From the NCBI GenBank assembly GCA_017537515.1, contig JAFYKO010000179.1, positions 1-23,349 on the forward strand: a stretch of DNA of 23,349 bases. Direction: 5' to 3'. Under the pieces are notes generated by a model that worked only from the letters and a program-made list of their open reading frames with translations, made no database searches and had not been told where the DNA came from. Origin of the DNA: Clostridia bacterium. GTDB taxonomy: Bacteria; Bacillota; Clostridia; Christensenellales; UBA1242. The position numbers and the translations under genes were made by a program. Shown here one piece after another: positions 17,833 through 23,349 of the stretch (its first letter is position 1; each line of letters starts with the position of its first letter).

Positions 17833-18089
17833 CGGGGGTCAATGAAGTCAAGTTCCCGTGTGAGTTCTTCGGGCGAGAACGTATAGACGGACCAATCGTC
17901 GCTCAATATGATTACGTGGTCGTCCAGGTATTTGTCGTCCAGGCACAGGCGAAGTTTCACGTCGGGCATAATTTGGCAGTCGTGGAAAACCTTGTCGGGG
18001 AACGGCTCGCCTGGGCGGGTCGTCACGACCTGGACGTTCGGGTAGCGGTCCTGGCAGATAGCCTGGAATTGTTGCAGGGATATGGGCAT
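17829..18089 (-). CDS. hypothetical protein
   Basis: An 86-residue, acidic protein of unknown function, with an N-terminal helix (ISLQQFQAICQDRYP) and a beta-like body (VKLRLCLDDKYLDDHVIIL). ATG 18089 is chosen over 18101 because it overlaps the preceding TAA by one base (TAATG). It has no promoter of its own and belongs to the 18603-17829 group. Confidence 0.74.
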   Translation of the reverse strand: MPISLQQFQAICQDRYPNVQVVTTRPGEPFPDKVFHDCQIMPDVKLRLCLDDKYLDDHVIILSDDWSVYTFSPEELTRELDFIDPR

Positions 18090-18358
18090 TAGTCTAACCA
18101 ATCGGGTTTGGGGAAACGGGTAGTGTATTGGATTTCGTCGCAGGGGGTTTCTTCAACGTCGTAGGCATCGTCCCAAAATTCGGACAGGTCAGCGTCGGAC
18201 GGCAGGTAGCAGACAATGATTGCTGCGGTCGGCTTGAAGTTGCCGTCCTGTTCGTAGCCCGAAATCCAATACGGGACACCCAGGGGTTTGAGTGTCTTGA
18301 GCGGTCGGGGGTCGTTGACGGATTTGGTCTTGAATCGGTAGTGGACGTATTTAGCCAT
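18089..18358 (-). CDS. hypothetical protein
   Basis: An 89-residue protein. The N-terminal half is basic and beta-like (KYVHYRFKTKSVNDPRPLKT), the C-terminal half acidic (DADLSEFWDDAYDVEETP). This split charge is notable. ATG 18358 is preferred over 18412: it overlaps the previous stop by eight bases and follows GGAAC. No family is recognised. Confidence 0.74.
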   Translation of the reverse strand: MAKYVHYRFKTKSVNDPRPLKTLKPLGVPYWISGYEQDGNFKPTAAIIVCYLPSDADLSEFWDDAYDVEETPCDEIQYTTRFPKPDWLD

Positions 18359-18473
18359 TGCGGGTTCCTTTTTTGGTCTTCTGTTTTTTCGGGTCGGGGT
18401 GCGTTGCGTCAAGGGCAGCGATTAGGTCTTCACGGATTTCACGTTTTTCCCGTTCGGAGTATTGTTTAAGCAT
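18351..18473 (-). CDS. 39-residue charged peptide
   Basis: A short gene (MLKQYSEREKREIREDLIAA, then DPKKQKTKKGTRNG). It is mostly one charged helix with a very basic tail. Support is positional: its ATG overlaps the end of the 18466-18603 zinc protein and its stop overlaps the next ATG, the same packing as elsewhere in this arm. Confidence 0.5.
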   Translation of the reverse strand: MLKQYSEREKREIREDLIAALDATHPDPKKQKTKKGTRNG

Positions 18474-18603
18474 TCTTGGGTTCCTTTTCGGTTTTGGATT
18501 TCAGTTCGTGGTAGCACTTGTCGCATACGAACAGGGGTATTCCGTTCGGGGCTTCACGGCAACTGCCTGGGTAAAGGGGGGCACCGCATTTGTCGCATTT
18601 CAT
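18466..18603 (-). CDS. 45-residue zinc-ribbon protein
   Basis: CDKCGAPLYPGSC and, 24 residues later, CDKCYHEL make a small zinc ribbon; a Lys/Glu tail follows. It has its own promoter element at 18625-18640 and AAGGA nine bases before the ATG, so it is well supported despite its size. Partner and role are unknown. Confidence 0.7.
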   Translation of the reverse strand: MKCDKCGAPLYPGSCREAPNGIPLFVCDKCYHELKSKTEKEPKNA

Positions 18604-18624
18604 AGGGGGTCCTTTGTTGAAAGT

Positions 18625-18640
18625 GAATATAACAGATTAC
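18625..18640 (-). promoter_or_regulatory. leftward promoter element (GTAATCTGTTATATTC)
   Basis: Full consensus, -10 with TG one base upstream, and a partial -35 (TGGACC) 17 bases upstream. It begins one base after the TAA stop of 18641-19021. It serves the group 18603-17829. Confidence 0.78.
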
Positions 18641-19021
18641 TTAATCGTGGTCCAGGGTCTTGATAGCGTCCAGGATTACGCCCTGGATTCGTGTGGACGT
18701 GAGCGGGATTTCCCTGGGCTGCGTGTCGTTGCCCAGGATAATCTTGATTGATTCGTTACCGCTGTCGTCCACGGTTGCCGTGTAGTTGAAACGGAAATCA
18801 ATGTCGTCAATGGTCACGGTCCCGTAGATGCACCAGGTATGGTCGGGCTGCAACGTGATTGTTGGCGGGAACGTGGAACAGCAGTGGTAGCAGGACGGAA
18901 TACCGTTGGCTACTATGTGGCGTATCTTGTTGCCCAGGTAGGTCGCTGCCACGTCCGCACGTTCGGCAAGTTCGTGGGTGTCGTAGTTTTCGGGGAGTTT
19001 GTCGTAGGTAAACGTTTGCAT
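18641..19021 (-). CDS. hypothetical protein, three-member paralogue family (copy B)
   Basis: A 126-residue protein closely matching 16816-17193 in its first 40 residues (TYDKLPENYDTHELAERAD, then YLGNKI) and in the FNYTATVDD beta segment. It differs in a central Cys/His cluster (CYHCCSTF). The start has AGAGAAG upstream and lies 11 bases after the 19033-19167 stop. Function unknown. Confidence 0.8.
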   Translation of the reverse strand: MQTFTYDKLPENYDTHELAERADVAATYLGNKIRHIVANGIPSCYHCCSTFPPTITLQPDHTWCIYGTVTIDDIDFRFNYTATVDDSGNESIKIILGNDTQPREIPLTSTRIQGVILDAIKTLDHD

Positions 19022-19032
19022 AGGGTCTTCTC

Positions 19033-19167
19033 TTATTTCTTCGGTTTTGCAGATTTCTTCGGGTTACGGCTGTATTCTAGGGAAACCATCGCAAAGCCTT
19101 GATGGTCCACAAGGATATGCCCTTTTGAACGGGCTATGTCTATCGCACTGATTTGTGTATGGCTCAT
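19033..19167 (-). CDS. 44-residue basic protein
   Basis: A small protein with a possible beta-turn-beta core (ISAIDIARSKGHILVDHQGF) and a basic tail RNPKKSAKPKK. AAGGA lies nine bases upstream of ATG 19167 and a complete promoter element lies at 19188-19203. The core could be a fragment of a larger DNA-binding fold, but no family can be named. Confidence 0.6.
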   Translation of the reverse strand: MSHTQISAIDIARSKGHILVDHQGFAMVSLEYSRNPKKSAKPKK

Positions 19168-19187
19168 ATCGTCGGGTCCTTGAAAGC

Positions 19188-19203
19188 GAATATAACAGAT
19201 TAC
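19188..19203 (-). promoter_or_regulatory. leftward promoter element (GTAATCTGTTATATTC)
   Basis: Full consensus with TG one base upstream of the -10. Its TAA is the stop codon of 19200-19637. It is followed by CTTTCAAGGACCCG, a leader nearly the same as that of 19200-19637. Confidence 0.78.
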
Positions 19204-19637
19204 TCAATGCAGCCGTGGTAGTTGTAGTCCCTGCGGACTTTTTCGGTCGTGAGTATCTTGCAGTTCAATAACAGGTTCTTCCAAAAGGAATAGGTCGTCG
19301 GGTCAATGTCGTCGCACACCCATTCCCCGCTGCGTGGCTGCTTCCAACCCTGTGCGTCGCAAGCCAGGTCCAGGTGTTCACGGGACAATTCGGGTTTTCC
19401 TGTGTAGGGGTTATTTTCGTAGCGACGGGAAACGCCCGTGCAGTGATAGATACAGGGTCCGTGGGGCGTGTTAATCAAAACCCACTTCCAGGCTAGTTGT
19501 TGGGCATCCTTGCACACCTGGTCTGTGAAGGCTTCTTCCAACTTGGGGAGTTGGTATTGAAGTTCGTTTATCTTCATTCGGGTGTCAAGCAATTTGGAGT
19601 AGTGCTGTATGGAGTTTGCGAACAGGGGGTTTGCCAT
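19200..19637 (-). CDS. hypothetical protein, paralogue of 4277-4729
   Basis: A 145-residue protein sharing KDAQQLAWKW, then G-x-x-IYHCTGVSRR, and the C-terminal SGEWVCDDID...RDYNYHGCIE pattern with the rightward gene 4277-4729. Similarity runs over most of the length, with an insertion after the GVS-R motif. AAGGA precedes the ATG. Function unknown; keeping one copy in each arm suggests separate timing or partners. Confidence 0.8.
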   Translation of the reverse strand: MANPLFANSIQHYSKLLDTRMKINELQYQLPKLEEAFTDQVCKDAQQLAWKWVLINTPHGPCIYHCTGVSRRYENNPYTGKPELSREHLDLACDAQGWKQPRSGEWVCDDIDPTTYSFWKNLLLNCKILTTEKVRRDYNYHGCIE

Positions 19638-19657
19638 AATAGCGGGTCCTTGAAAGT

Positions 19658-19673
19658 GAATATAACTGATTAC
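19658..19673 (-). promoter_or_regulatory. leftward promoter element (GTAATCAGTTATATTC)
   Basis: -10 TATATT with AG instead of TG. Its TAA is the stop codon of 19670-19954. It serves 19200-19637; the leader contains CTTTCAAGGACCCGC. Confidence 0.75.
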
Positions 19674-19954
19674 CGACAGCAGGCGGGGATTTCCCGTGGG
19701 TCCATAATGTCCTCGGATTCGTCGGGGTGCGGGGTGCCATATTCCAGGATAATGCGGGACGATTCACGTGTAGCGTAGTCGTCTGTCATATCCGTGGTGT
19801 CGTCGTAGCAGGCGACGATTTCCCCGTTGTAGCGGATATAGGAACAACTACCATAGGACTCAATGAACGTTCCACGGGGGCGGGTTTCGTGTGTAAGGTT
19901 GAGTTTCTGCAAGAGCAGGTCAAAGACCTTGTGTGCTTTTTCGGATGGGGTCAT
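19670..19954 (-). CDS. acidic hypothetical protein
   Basis: A 94-residue protein with an N-terminal helix (EKAHKVFDLLLQKLNL) and a beta-like centre (GSCSYIRYNGEIVACYDD), acidic overall. It overlaps 19951-20223 by four bases (ATGA) and is probably coupled to it. No family is recognised. Confidence 0.75.
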   Translation of the reverse strand: MTPSEKAHKVFDLLLQKLNLTHETRPRGTFIESYGSCSYIRYNGEIVACYDDTTDMTDDYATRESSRIILEYGTPHPDESEDIMDPREIPACCR

Positions 19955-20223
19955 ACGTTTTCCTTTTGTTCGGGTTCGTCGTCATACGGGGGATTCGGGT
20001 GTTCTTCGCACCATTTGGCGAAGTCGCCCATTTGCTGCACAATCACTTTTTCGTCTTCTTCACGTTCCCGTATGAACCTTTGAAGACCACGTTGGTTATA
20101 CCTGCACCCAAGTTCGCCCTTGGCGTTTTCGTAGATATAGTCTTCGTTATCCCCGAACAACTTGCAGATTGGGTAGTTTTCCTGGTAATCGTAATCTTCG
20201 TATGGGCAGTTCTTACAACGCAT
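19951..20223 (-). CDS. hypothetical protein with N-terminal cysteine cluster
   Basis: A 90-residue protein beginning MRCKNCPYEDYDYQENYPIC, with a further Cys in ELGCRYNQ, probably a zinc knuckle. A charged helix follows (LQRFIREREEDEKVIVQQM), then an acidic tail. Similar short C-x2-C N-termini are common in uncharacterised phage proteins. Odd: the -10 hexamer of its promoter touches the start codon. Confidence 0.76.
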   Translation of the reverse strand: MRCKNCPYEDYDYQENYPICKLFGDNEDYIYENAKGELGCRYNQRGLQRFIREREEDEKVIVQQMGDFAKWCEEHPNPPYDDEPEQKENV

Positions 20224-20252
20224 TATATAACACTTTATCTGTTAGGGGTCAA
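20224..20252 (-). promoter_or_regulatory. leftward promoter abutting the start codon of 19951-20223
   Basis: TTGACC (20247-20252), exactly 17 bases, TATATA (20224-20229) with TG one base upstream. ATG begins at the next base (20223), so normal initiation seven bases downstream would remove the start codon. Confidence 0.7.
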
Positions 20253-20279
20253 AAATTTTCTTGAGCGTCACGGGTCGTT

Positions 20280-20663
20280 CTATCCTGCGTCAAGTTCTGC
20301 GATAGCCTTTGCGATGGCTTCTTTTTCAAGTGCCACCAATCGGGAGCCACCGCCCGCACGGTCAATCTTGATAACGTTCTTCGTGGGGTCGTTTGCACAA
20401 ATTCTAGTGGAATACGAATAGACAACCTTGTGGCTGTGGCGAATTTCTATGTAGCCTGCGATGTAGATAGAATGATTCGTGATATGGTCGGGCAACGTGA
20501 TAATCGGGACACTAGGCTGACAATTCGTTTGCAAGGAAGCGACGACGCAGCCCGCCACCAGGTAGCGGATTTTATCGCACAGGTAGGTAATGGCGTAGTC
20601 TGCGTTTTCGGCTAGGATATTCAGTTCGCAGTCCTGGGGGTCCTTGTCGTATTTGAGTTTCAT
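20280..20663 (-). CDS. hypothetical protein, three-member paralogue family (copy C)
   Basis: A 127-residue protein. LKYDKDPQDCELNILAENAD, then YAITYLCDKIRYLVAG match the N-termini of copies A and B; the rest is more divergent but keeps a beta-rich centre and a C-terminal helix (EKEAIAKAIAEL). ATG 20663 is chosen because AAGG and a promoter element precede it; the frame back to 20720 crosses the promoter. Confidence 0.79.
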   Translation of the reverse strand: MKLKYDKDPQDCELNILAENADYAITYLCDKIRYLVAGCVVASLQTNCQPSVPIITLPDHITNHSIYIAGYIEIRHSHKVVYSYSTRICANDPTKNVIKIDRAGGGSRLVALEKEAIAKAIAELDAG

Positions 20664-20687
20664 AAAAATACCTTGTGGGTTGAAAGT

Positions 20688-20703
20688 GAATATAACTGAA
20701 TAC
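20688..20703 (-). promoter_or_regulatory. leftward promoter element (GTATTCAGTTATATTC)
   Basis: -10 TATATT with AG one base upstream, immediately after the TAG stop of 20704-21219. It serves 20280-20663. Confidence 0.72.
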
Positions 20704-21219
20704 CTAGCAAATGGCTTCAATATTTTTAAGGAACGCTATACCCTGCTCCAACTCTATTTCGTTGAAATGGGTAAGTAGGTATTCCCTGTTATGCTCCAAG
20801 TGCAGGGCGACTGTTCGGGCGTTCGTCAATGCCGTTCGGCAGACGGGGGCAAGTTTGATTTTGGAATAGTCAATCTTCGTAAGGTTCTTGCTGCTTTCCA
20901 GGAACTTGTTTGCGGGCAGGTAGTGGTTGAGCCAGGTGTAGGCGTAGCGGATAGATTGCTTGACGTGTTCTTCGGTCACGTTCTTCCAAATGACATAACT
21001 GCCTGGACCGACCGTAAGGGTCGTATCGTCGGCTACGTTTAGCCTTGCGTAATTGTGGTCGGGCGTGTCTTCCTGGCTGATTACAAGGCGAACGTAGTAG
21101 CCCGCCTTCTTCGGGTCGGTTTCGTGCTGAAACACCGTGAAGTCGGGGTATTCGTTCTTGAACCTGCGGTAGATTGAAAGCAGGTCCAGGGTTTCGTCGT
21201 TTTCGGCTTCTTCGCACAT
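20704..21219 (-). CDS. hypothetical protein
   Basis: A 171-residue protein of unknown function, one of the largest in this arm. It appears alpha/beta: LLSIYRRFKNEYPDFTVFQ, GYYVRLVISQED, then helices (VKQSIRYAYTWLNHYL, LTNARTVALHLEHNREYLL). The start lies three bases after the previous stop. No promoter is seen directly upstream, so it is probably read from the 22362 promoter together with 21223-22329. Confidence 0.77.
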   Translation of the reverse strand: MCEEAENDETLDLLSIYRRFKNEYPDFTVFQHETDPKKAGYYVRLVISQEDTPDHNYARLNVADDTTLTVGPGSYVIWKNVTEEHVKQSIRYAYTWLNHYLPANKFLESSKNLTKIDYSKIKLAPVCRTALTNARTVALHLEHNREYLLTHFNEIELEQGIAFLKNIEAIC

Positions 21220-21222
21220 AGG

Positions 21223-21462
21223 TCAGTCCTCGGTCTTAATGTCTTCGGGATAGCACCACAGGTGTGTGGCACGGACTTGCGTGTAGTGGAACAGCGGGTA
21301 TTCCCCGTCGCTAGAATATACGCAGTTTTCGTGCGTATTGTATTGGCAACTGCTTGCGTGTTGCAGGGTCAGTTCCTTGCGTTTGATTAGAATGCAGCAA
21401 TCACGTTTGGGCGGTTCGTCAAAACTACGCCAGGTAACGGTGCAGTGTTCAATTACGGGCAT
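21223..21462 (-). CDS. hypothetical protein, DUF551-like ending
   Basis: A 79-residue protein. WRSFDEPPKRDCCILIKRKE near the start and YTQVRATHLWCYPEDI near the end recall DUF551-type phage proteins (a W...PP..G pattern, then a VTHW..LPE-like end), but the match is only by eye. It overlaps the preceding gene by 14 bases. Confidence 0.7.
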   Translation of the reverse strand: MPVIEHCTVTWRSFDEPPKRDCCILIKRKELTLQHASSCQYNTHENCVYSSDGEYPLFHYTQVRATHLWCYPEDIKTED

Positions 21463-21667
21463 ACTTCTTTTTCAGTTCTTCTTGATAGTTGAGCATCCAG
21501 GTCAATTCGGTAGGTGTAAATGCCTGGGCGATTTCTTCCATAGAAACTTCGGTTTCAACGACCGTGCGGGCGGTGTTGGGGAACTCCCCCTTTACAAGTC
21601 GGTCGTTCATTATAACCAAAGTTGAGCCATTGGAATGACGCATAATTGTAAGATTTACTTTTTTCAT
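21449..21667 (-). CDS. hypothetical protein
   Basis: A 72-residue protein of unknown function: two probable strands at the N-terminus (KKVNLTIMRHSNGSTLVIM) then helices (SMEEIAQAFTPTELTWML, NYQEELKKKY). It starts 17 bases after 21685-22329 without a clear AAGGA and overlaps the next gene. Confidence 0.72.
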   Translation of the reverse strand: MKKVNLTIMRHSNGSTLVIMNDRLVKGEFPNTARTVVETEVSMEEIAQAFTPTELTWMLNYQEELKKKYARN

Positions 21668-21684
21668 AGGCTAGATTTAGGGGT

Positions 21685-22329
21685 TTAGGTTGGAGCGTTT
21701 CCGAACGGACCGCCATAGACCAGGGGTTTTCCTAGTTTCGGGCGTGTGTCCCACATAGTCTTGAACAGGTAGTCCCGCCTTACGCCTGCGTGTTTCTCGC
21801 ACATTCCGTAATGTTCCACGGAATAAACAGCAGGTTCGTTACAGCCCCCAACAAAGCAGGAGGCATCCCCGAAATCTTTGCGGTGGCGGTCCTTGTATTC
21901 TTCGTAGGTCGGGAACGTCGGTATAATCTTGCGGGCATCGTCCTGGACCCTTTTCACGCTGTCGTCGGGTAGTTCGTCCAGGTATCGTTGAACTTTGGCG
22001 AACGGCATATCCTCGGTAATGAGCCGTAAATCTGCAACCGTTCTAGGCAGCAGGCAGTTCAACTTTATAAACAGGGTCATATCTTCCACGGACTTGAAGT
22101 CTTCCCGTTCTTCTACCAACTTGCAGTGGTCGCCCAGGGTCCTGTGGACCATATAGCATTCGCCTGTTTTCAAGCCGATATACCATTGACGCTTTAAGAA
22201 ATTCAAAAGGATTTCGTCATTATCTTCGTAGGTATGGTCTATTTCCACGCAGATACCGCAGCAGAACAGCAGGTTAATGATGTTGAATACTGCGTCCCTG
22301 GTCTTTTCGTCCCAATGAATGATAGTCAT
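21685..22329 (-). CDS. hypothetical protein with possible zinc site
   Basis: A 214-residue protein, the longest in the leftward arm apart from the mobile genes. The first 150 residues are helical and charged. Residues about 163-186 contain CFVGGCNEPAVYSVEHYGMC followed by EKH, a plausible Cys/His zinc site. No family is recognised. It has the strongest promoter of the arm (22362-22390) and ACCGAGGA before the ATG. Confidence 0.78.
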   Translation of the reverse strand: MTIIHWDEKTRDAVFNIINLLFCCGICVEIDHTYEDNDEILLNFLKRQWYIGLKTGECYMVHRTLGDHCKLVEEREDFKSVEDMTLFIKLNCLLPRTVADLRLITEDMPFAKVQRYLDELPDDSVKRVQDDARKIIPTFPTYEEYKDRHRKDFGDASCFVGGCNEPAVYSVEHYGMCEKHAGVRRDYLFKTMWDTRPKLGKPLVYGGPFGNAPT

Positions 22330-22361
22330 TTGTCCTCGGTGGTTGTGGTTATTACATACTG

Positions 22362-22401
22362 AATATAACTAATTACCTGATGAATGTCAATAGGTAATAT
22401 A
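22362..22401 (-). promoter_or_regulatory. tandem leftward promoters with inverted repeat
   Basis: TTGACA (22385-22390), 17 bases with AGGTAATTAGT, TATATT (22362-22367). ATTACCT and AGGTAAT, seven bases each and 13 apart, flank the -35 as in the 8386 promoter. A further TTGTTATATT lies upstream with its -10 at 22396-22401, just after the TGA of 22410-22619. Confidence 0.87.
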
Positions 22402-22409
22402 ACAAAATA

Positions 22410-22619
22410 TCAAGGAAGTTTGAGTTGTATCGGGAACATTGGGTTTTCGGGGACGGGCGTATTGCCCAGGACCAAATACGCTGCGATAGCGAACCCCGTG
22501 AGCAGCAGGGCTACAACTGAAAATCGGGTTTTCCTGGACATAACGGGGTCCAGGACAATGGCTAGGCAGGCAATACCGACTACCCCGCCAATAAGATACA
22601 TAATGTCGTAAGGGGTCAT
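22410..22619 (-). CDS. small two-helix membrane protein
   Basis: A 69-residue protein with two hydrophobic helices (MYLIGGVVGIACLAIVL, and FSVVALLLTGFAIAAYLVL) joined by a short basic loop (MSRKTRF). AAAGGA precedes the ATG. The layout fits a small phage inner-membrane protein; holin-like function is possible but no lysis genes are near. Confidence 0.75.
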   Translation of the reverse strand: MTPYDIMYLIGGVVGIACLAIVLDPVMSRKTRFSVVALLLTGFAIAAYLVLGNTPVPENPMFPIQLKLP

Positions 22620-22623
22620 TGGG

Positions 22624-22827
22624 CTAGTCCTTTATATGGAGCGTAGCGGATTCGTCCCAACGGTCTGCACCGACGGCACGGACGCTGCACCCGTCGGATT
22701 CGCCACTTGCGGGCTTGCGGAAACGAATGTCGTTCTTGCAGATATACTGCGTCTTCGTTTCACGCAGGACAGGGTAAACGTTTTGACCGCCCTTTACGAA
22801 CGGATTACGTTGGGTAATGTATTTCAT
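22624..22827 (-). CDS. hypothetical protein
   Basis: A 67-residue, basic, probably beta-rich protein (VYPVLRETKTQYICKNDIRF) of unknown function. Its ATG overlaps the previous TGA (ATGA). It is followed after four bases by the membrane protein gene, whose ribosome site lies in its last codons. Confidence 0.74.
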   Translation of the reverse strand: MKYITQRNPFVKGGQNVYPVLRETKTQYICKNDIRFRKPASGESDGCSVRAVGADRWDESATLHIKD

Positions 22828-23012
22828 AAGAGAGCATCCTCGTTCAATTCTTGGGCTATGTCAAGGACATAGTAGTTTTCCTGTTTGTAATCCCCGCACG
22901 GGGGTTGGCGACGGTCCACTGTCACGCACAACCTGTCCTTGTATTCCCCACAGATTTCAAGCGTGATAACCAGGTCTTTGCGGGTATCGGGATTGACTAC
23001 GTTTACGACCAT
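22824..23012 (-). CDS. hypothetical protein
   Basis: A 62-residue protein, probably beta-rich (MVVNVVNPDTRKDLVITLEI) with two later Cys, of unknown function. AAGGA lies eight bases upstream of the ATG, which is 13 bases after the previous gene. ATGA coupling joins it to the next gene. Confidence 0.74.
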   Translation of the reverse strand: MVVNVVNPDTRKDLVITLEICGEYKDRLCVTVDRRQPPCGDYKQENYYVLDIAQELNEDALL

Positions 23013-23025
23013 TGTTAATTTCCTT

Positions 23026-23349
23026 TTACGTTAGCATAGGTTTGACGTTGGGACATTCTTTCAAGATTTCGTCGTGGATTTCCTGGAACTCCCGCATAAG
23101 GATTTCTTGGGCGGGCATACAGGAATACACAAGGTCGTGGAAGTTTATGAGGCGGTCCCTGGTAATGAACTCCCCATTCAACTTCTGCGTGTCTGCGTGG
23201 ATATGAATGTTCGGTTCCACTAACCACCAGGTAAACGTGATGGGTCCGATTTCCACGAAATGCCACTGACCCCTACAATCCTTGCAGGCACGGAAATATC
23301 CGTTGCGTCGTTCCTTACCGCAAATCGGGCAGCACTTGAACGGCTTCAA
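23026..23349 (-). CDS. zinc-ribbon protein, start at or beyond the window edge
   Basis: The frame is open to the last base of the window; TTG at 23349 could be a start, but an upstream start outside is just as likely. The visible 107 residues begin with a zinc ribbon (CCPICGKERRNGYFRACKDC), followed by an alpha/beta body (FVEIGPITFTWWLVEP) and a helical end (AQEILMREFQEIHDEIL). Function unknown. Confidence 0.72.
   Translation of the reverse strand: MKPFKCCPICGKERRNGYFRACKDCRGQWHFVEIGPITFTWWLVEPNIHIHADTQKLNGEFITRDRLINFHDLVYSCMPAQEILMREFQEIHDEILKECPNVKPMLT

Noticed and set aside
1..23349. CRISPR array
   Set aside because: No series of regularly spaced identical repeats was seen, including around the TnpB/Cas12-like gene. 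The only tandem repeats are the 9-bp units at 11401.
1..23349. tRNA genes
   Set aside because: No cloverleaf with a proper T arm was found by eye. The best candidate, GCGGTG-GTTGCAAA-CACCGC near 14032, has the wrong loop length and no acceptor stem.

Overview
The window looks like the early or accessory part of a large double-stranded DNA phage genome. It holds dozens of small, tightly packed, mostly unrecognisable genes with stop/start overlaps (ATGA, GTGA), three HNH-type nuclease genes and two TnpB-family genes. It has no structural, terminase, polymerase, integrase or plasmid-maintenance gene. TAA, TAG and TGA all serve as stops, so the genetic code looks standard. Promoters follow TTGACA-17-TATATT and ribosome sites follow AAGGA, which argues against a Bacteroidota host. 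Recurrent TCTATATT elements vaguely recall Fibrobacterota, but that host guess is weak.

Layout. 1-490: the end of an IS200/IS605-type TnpB gene cut by the window edge, with its right end. 498-1371: a small rightward operon including a DUF488 protein. 1426-1824: one lone leftward acidic protein, divergent from 1974-2366 across a palindromic promoter. 2448-6273: a ten-gene rightward operon. 6277-8070: a 597-residue TnpB/Cas12-like RuvC nuclease on the opposite strand, with a strongly structured leader. 8395-10933: a second rightward operon driven by a near copy of the 2448 promoter. 10994-11460: a G-poor non-coding tract ending in phased 9-bp repeats, a candidate replication or regulatory region. 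11695-12872: an HNH homing endonuclease and three small genes. 13008-13773: an HNH-like gene whose promoter lies between two identical 17-bp repeats. 13774-14218: a convergent junction full of hairpins. 14219-14919: a leftward HNH homing endonuclease with a pseudoknotted leader. 15319-23349: about 25 small leftward genes, many with their own compact promoter.

How it works together. The two arms converge near 13.9 kb. In the leftward arm a conserved promoter element (about GTAATCTGTTATATTC) sits exactly at gene ends, so the stop codon of one gene is often part of the promoter of the next. This makes the arm a chain of separately expressed cassettes. Paralogy (three copies of one family in the leftward arm, and one family shared between both arms) points to growth by duplication. 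Most products have no recognisable function. Several are small zinc-ribbon proteins, and three are membrane-anchored helical proteins, which would suit early host-interaction or counter-defence roles, but that is inference. The most distinctive signals are RNA-level: two unrelated mobile nuclease genes each begin with a promoter followed at once by a long-stem RNA whose hairpin loop is complementary to a second segment.
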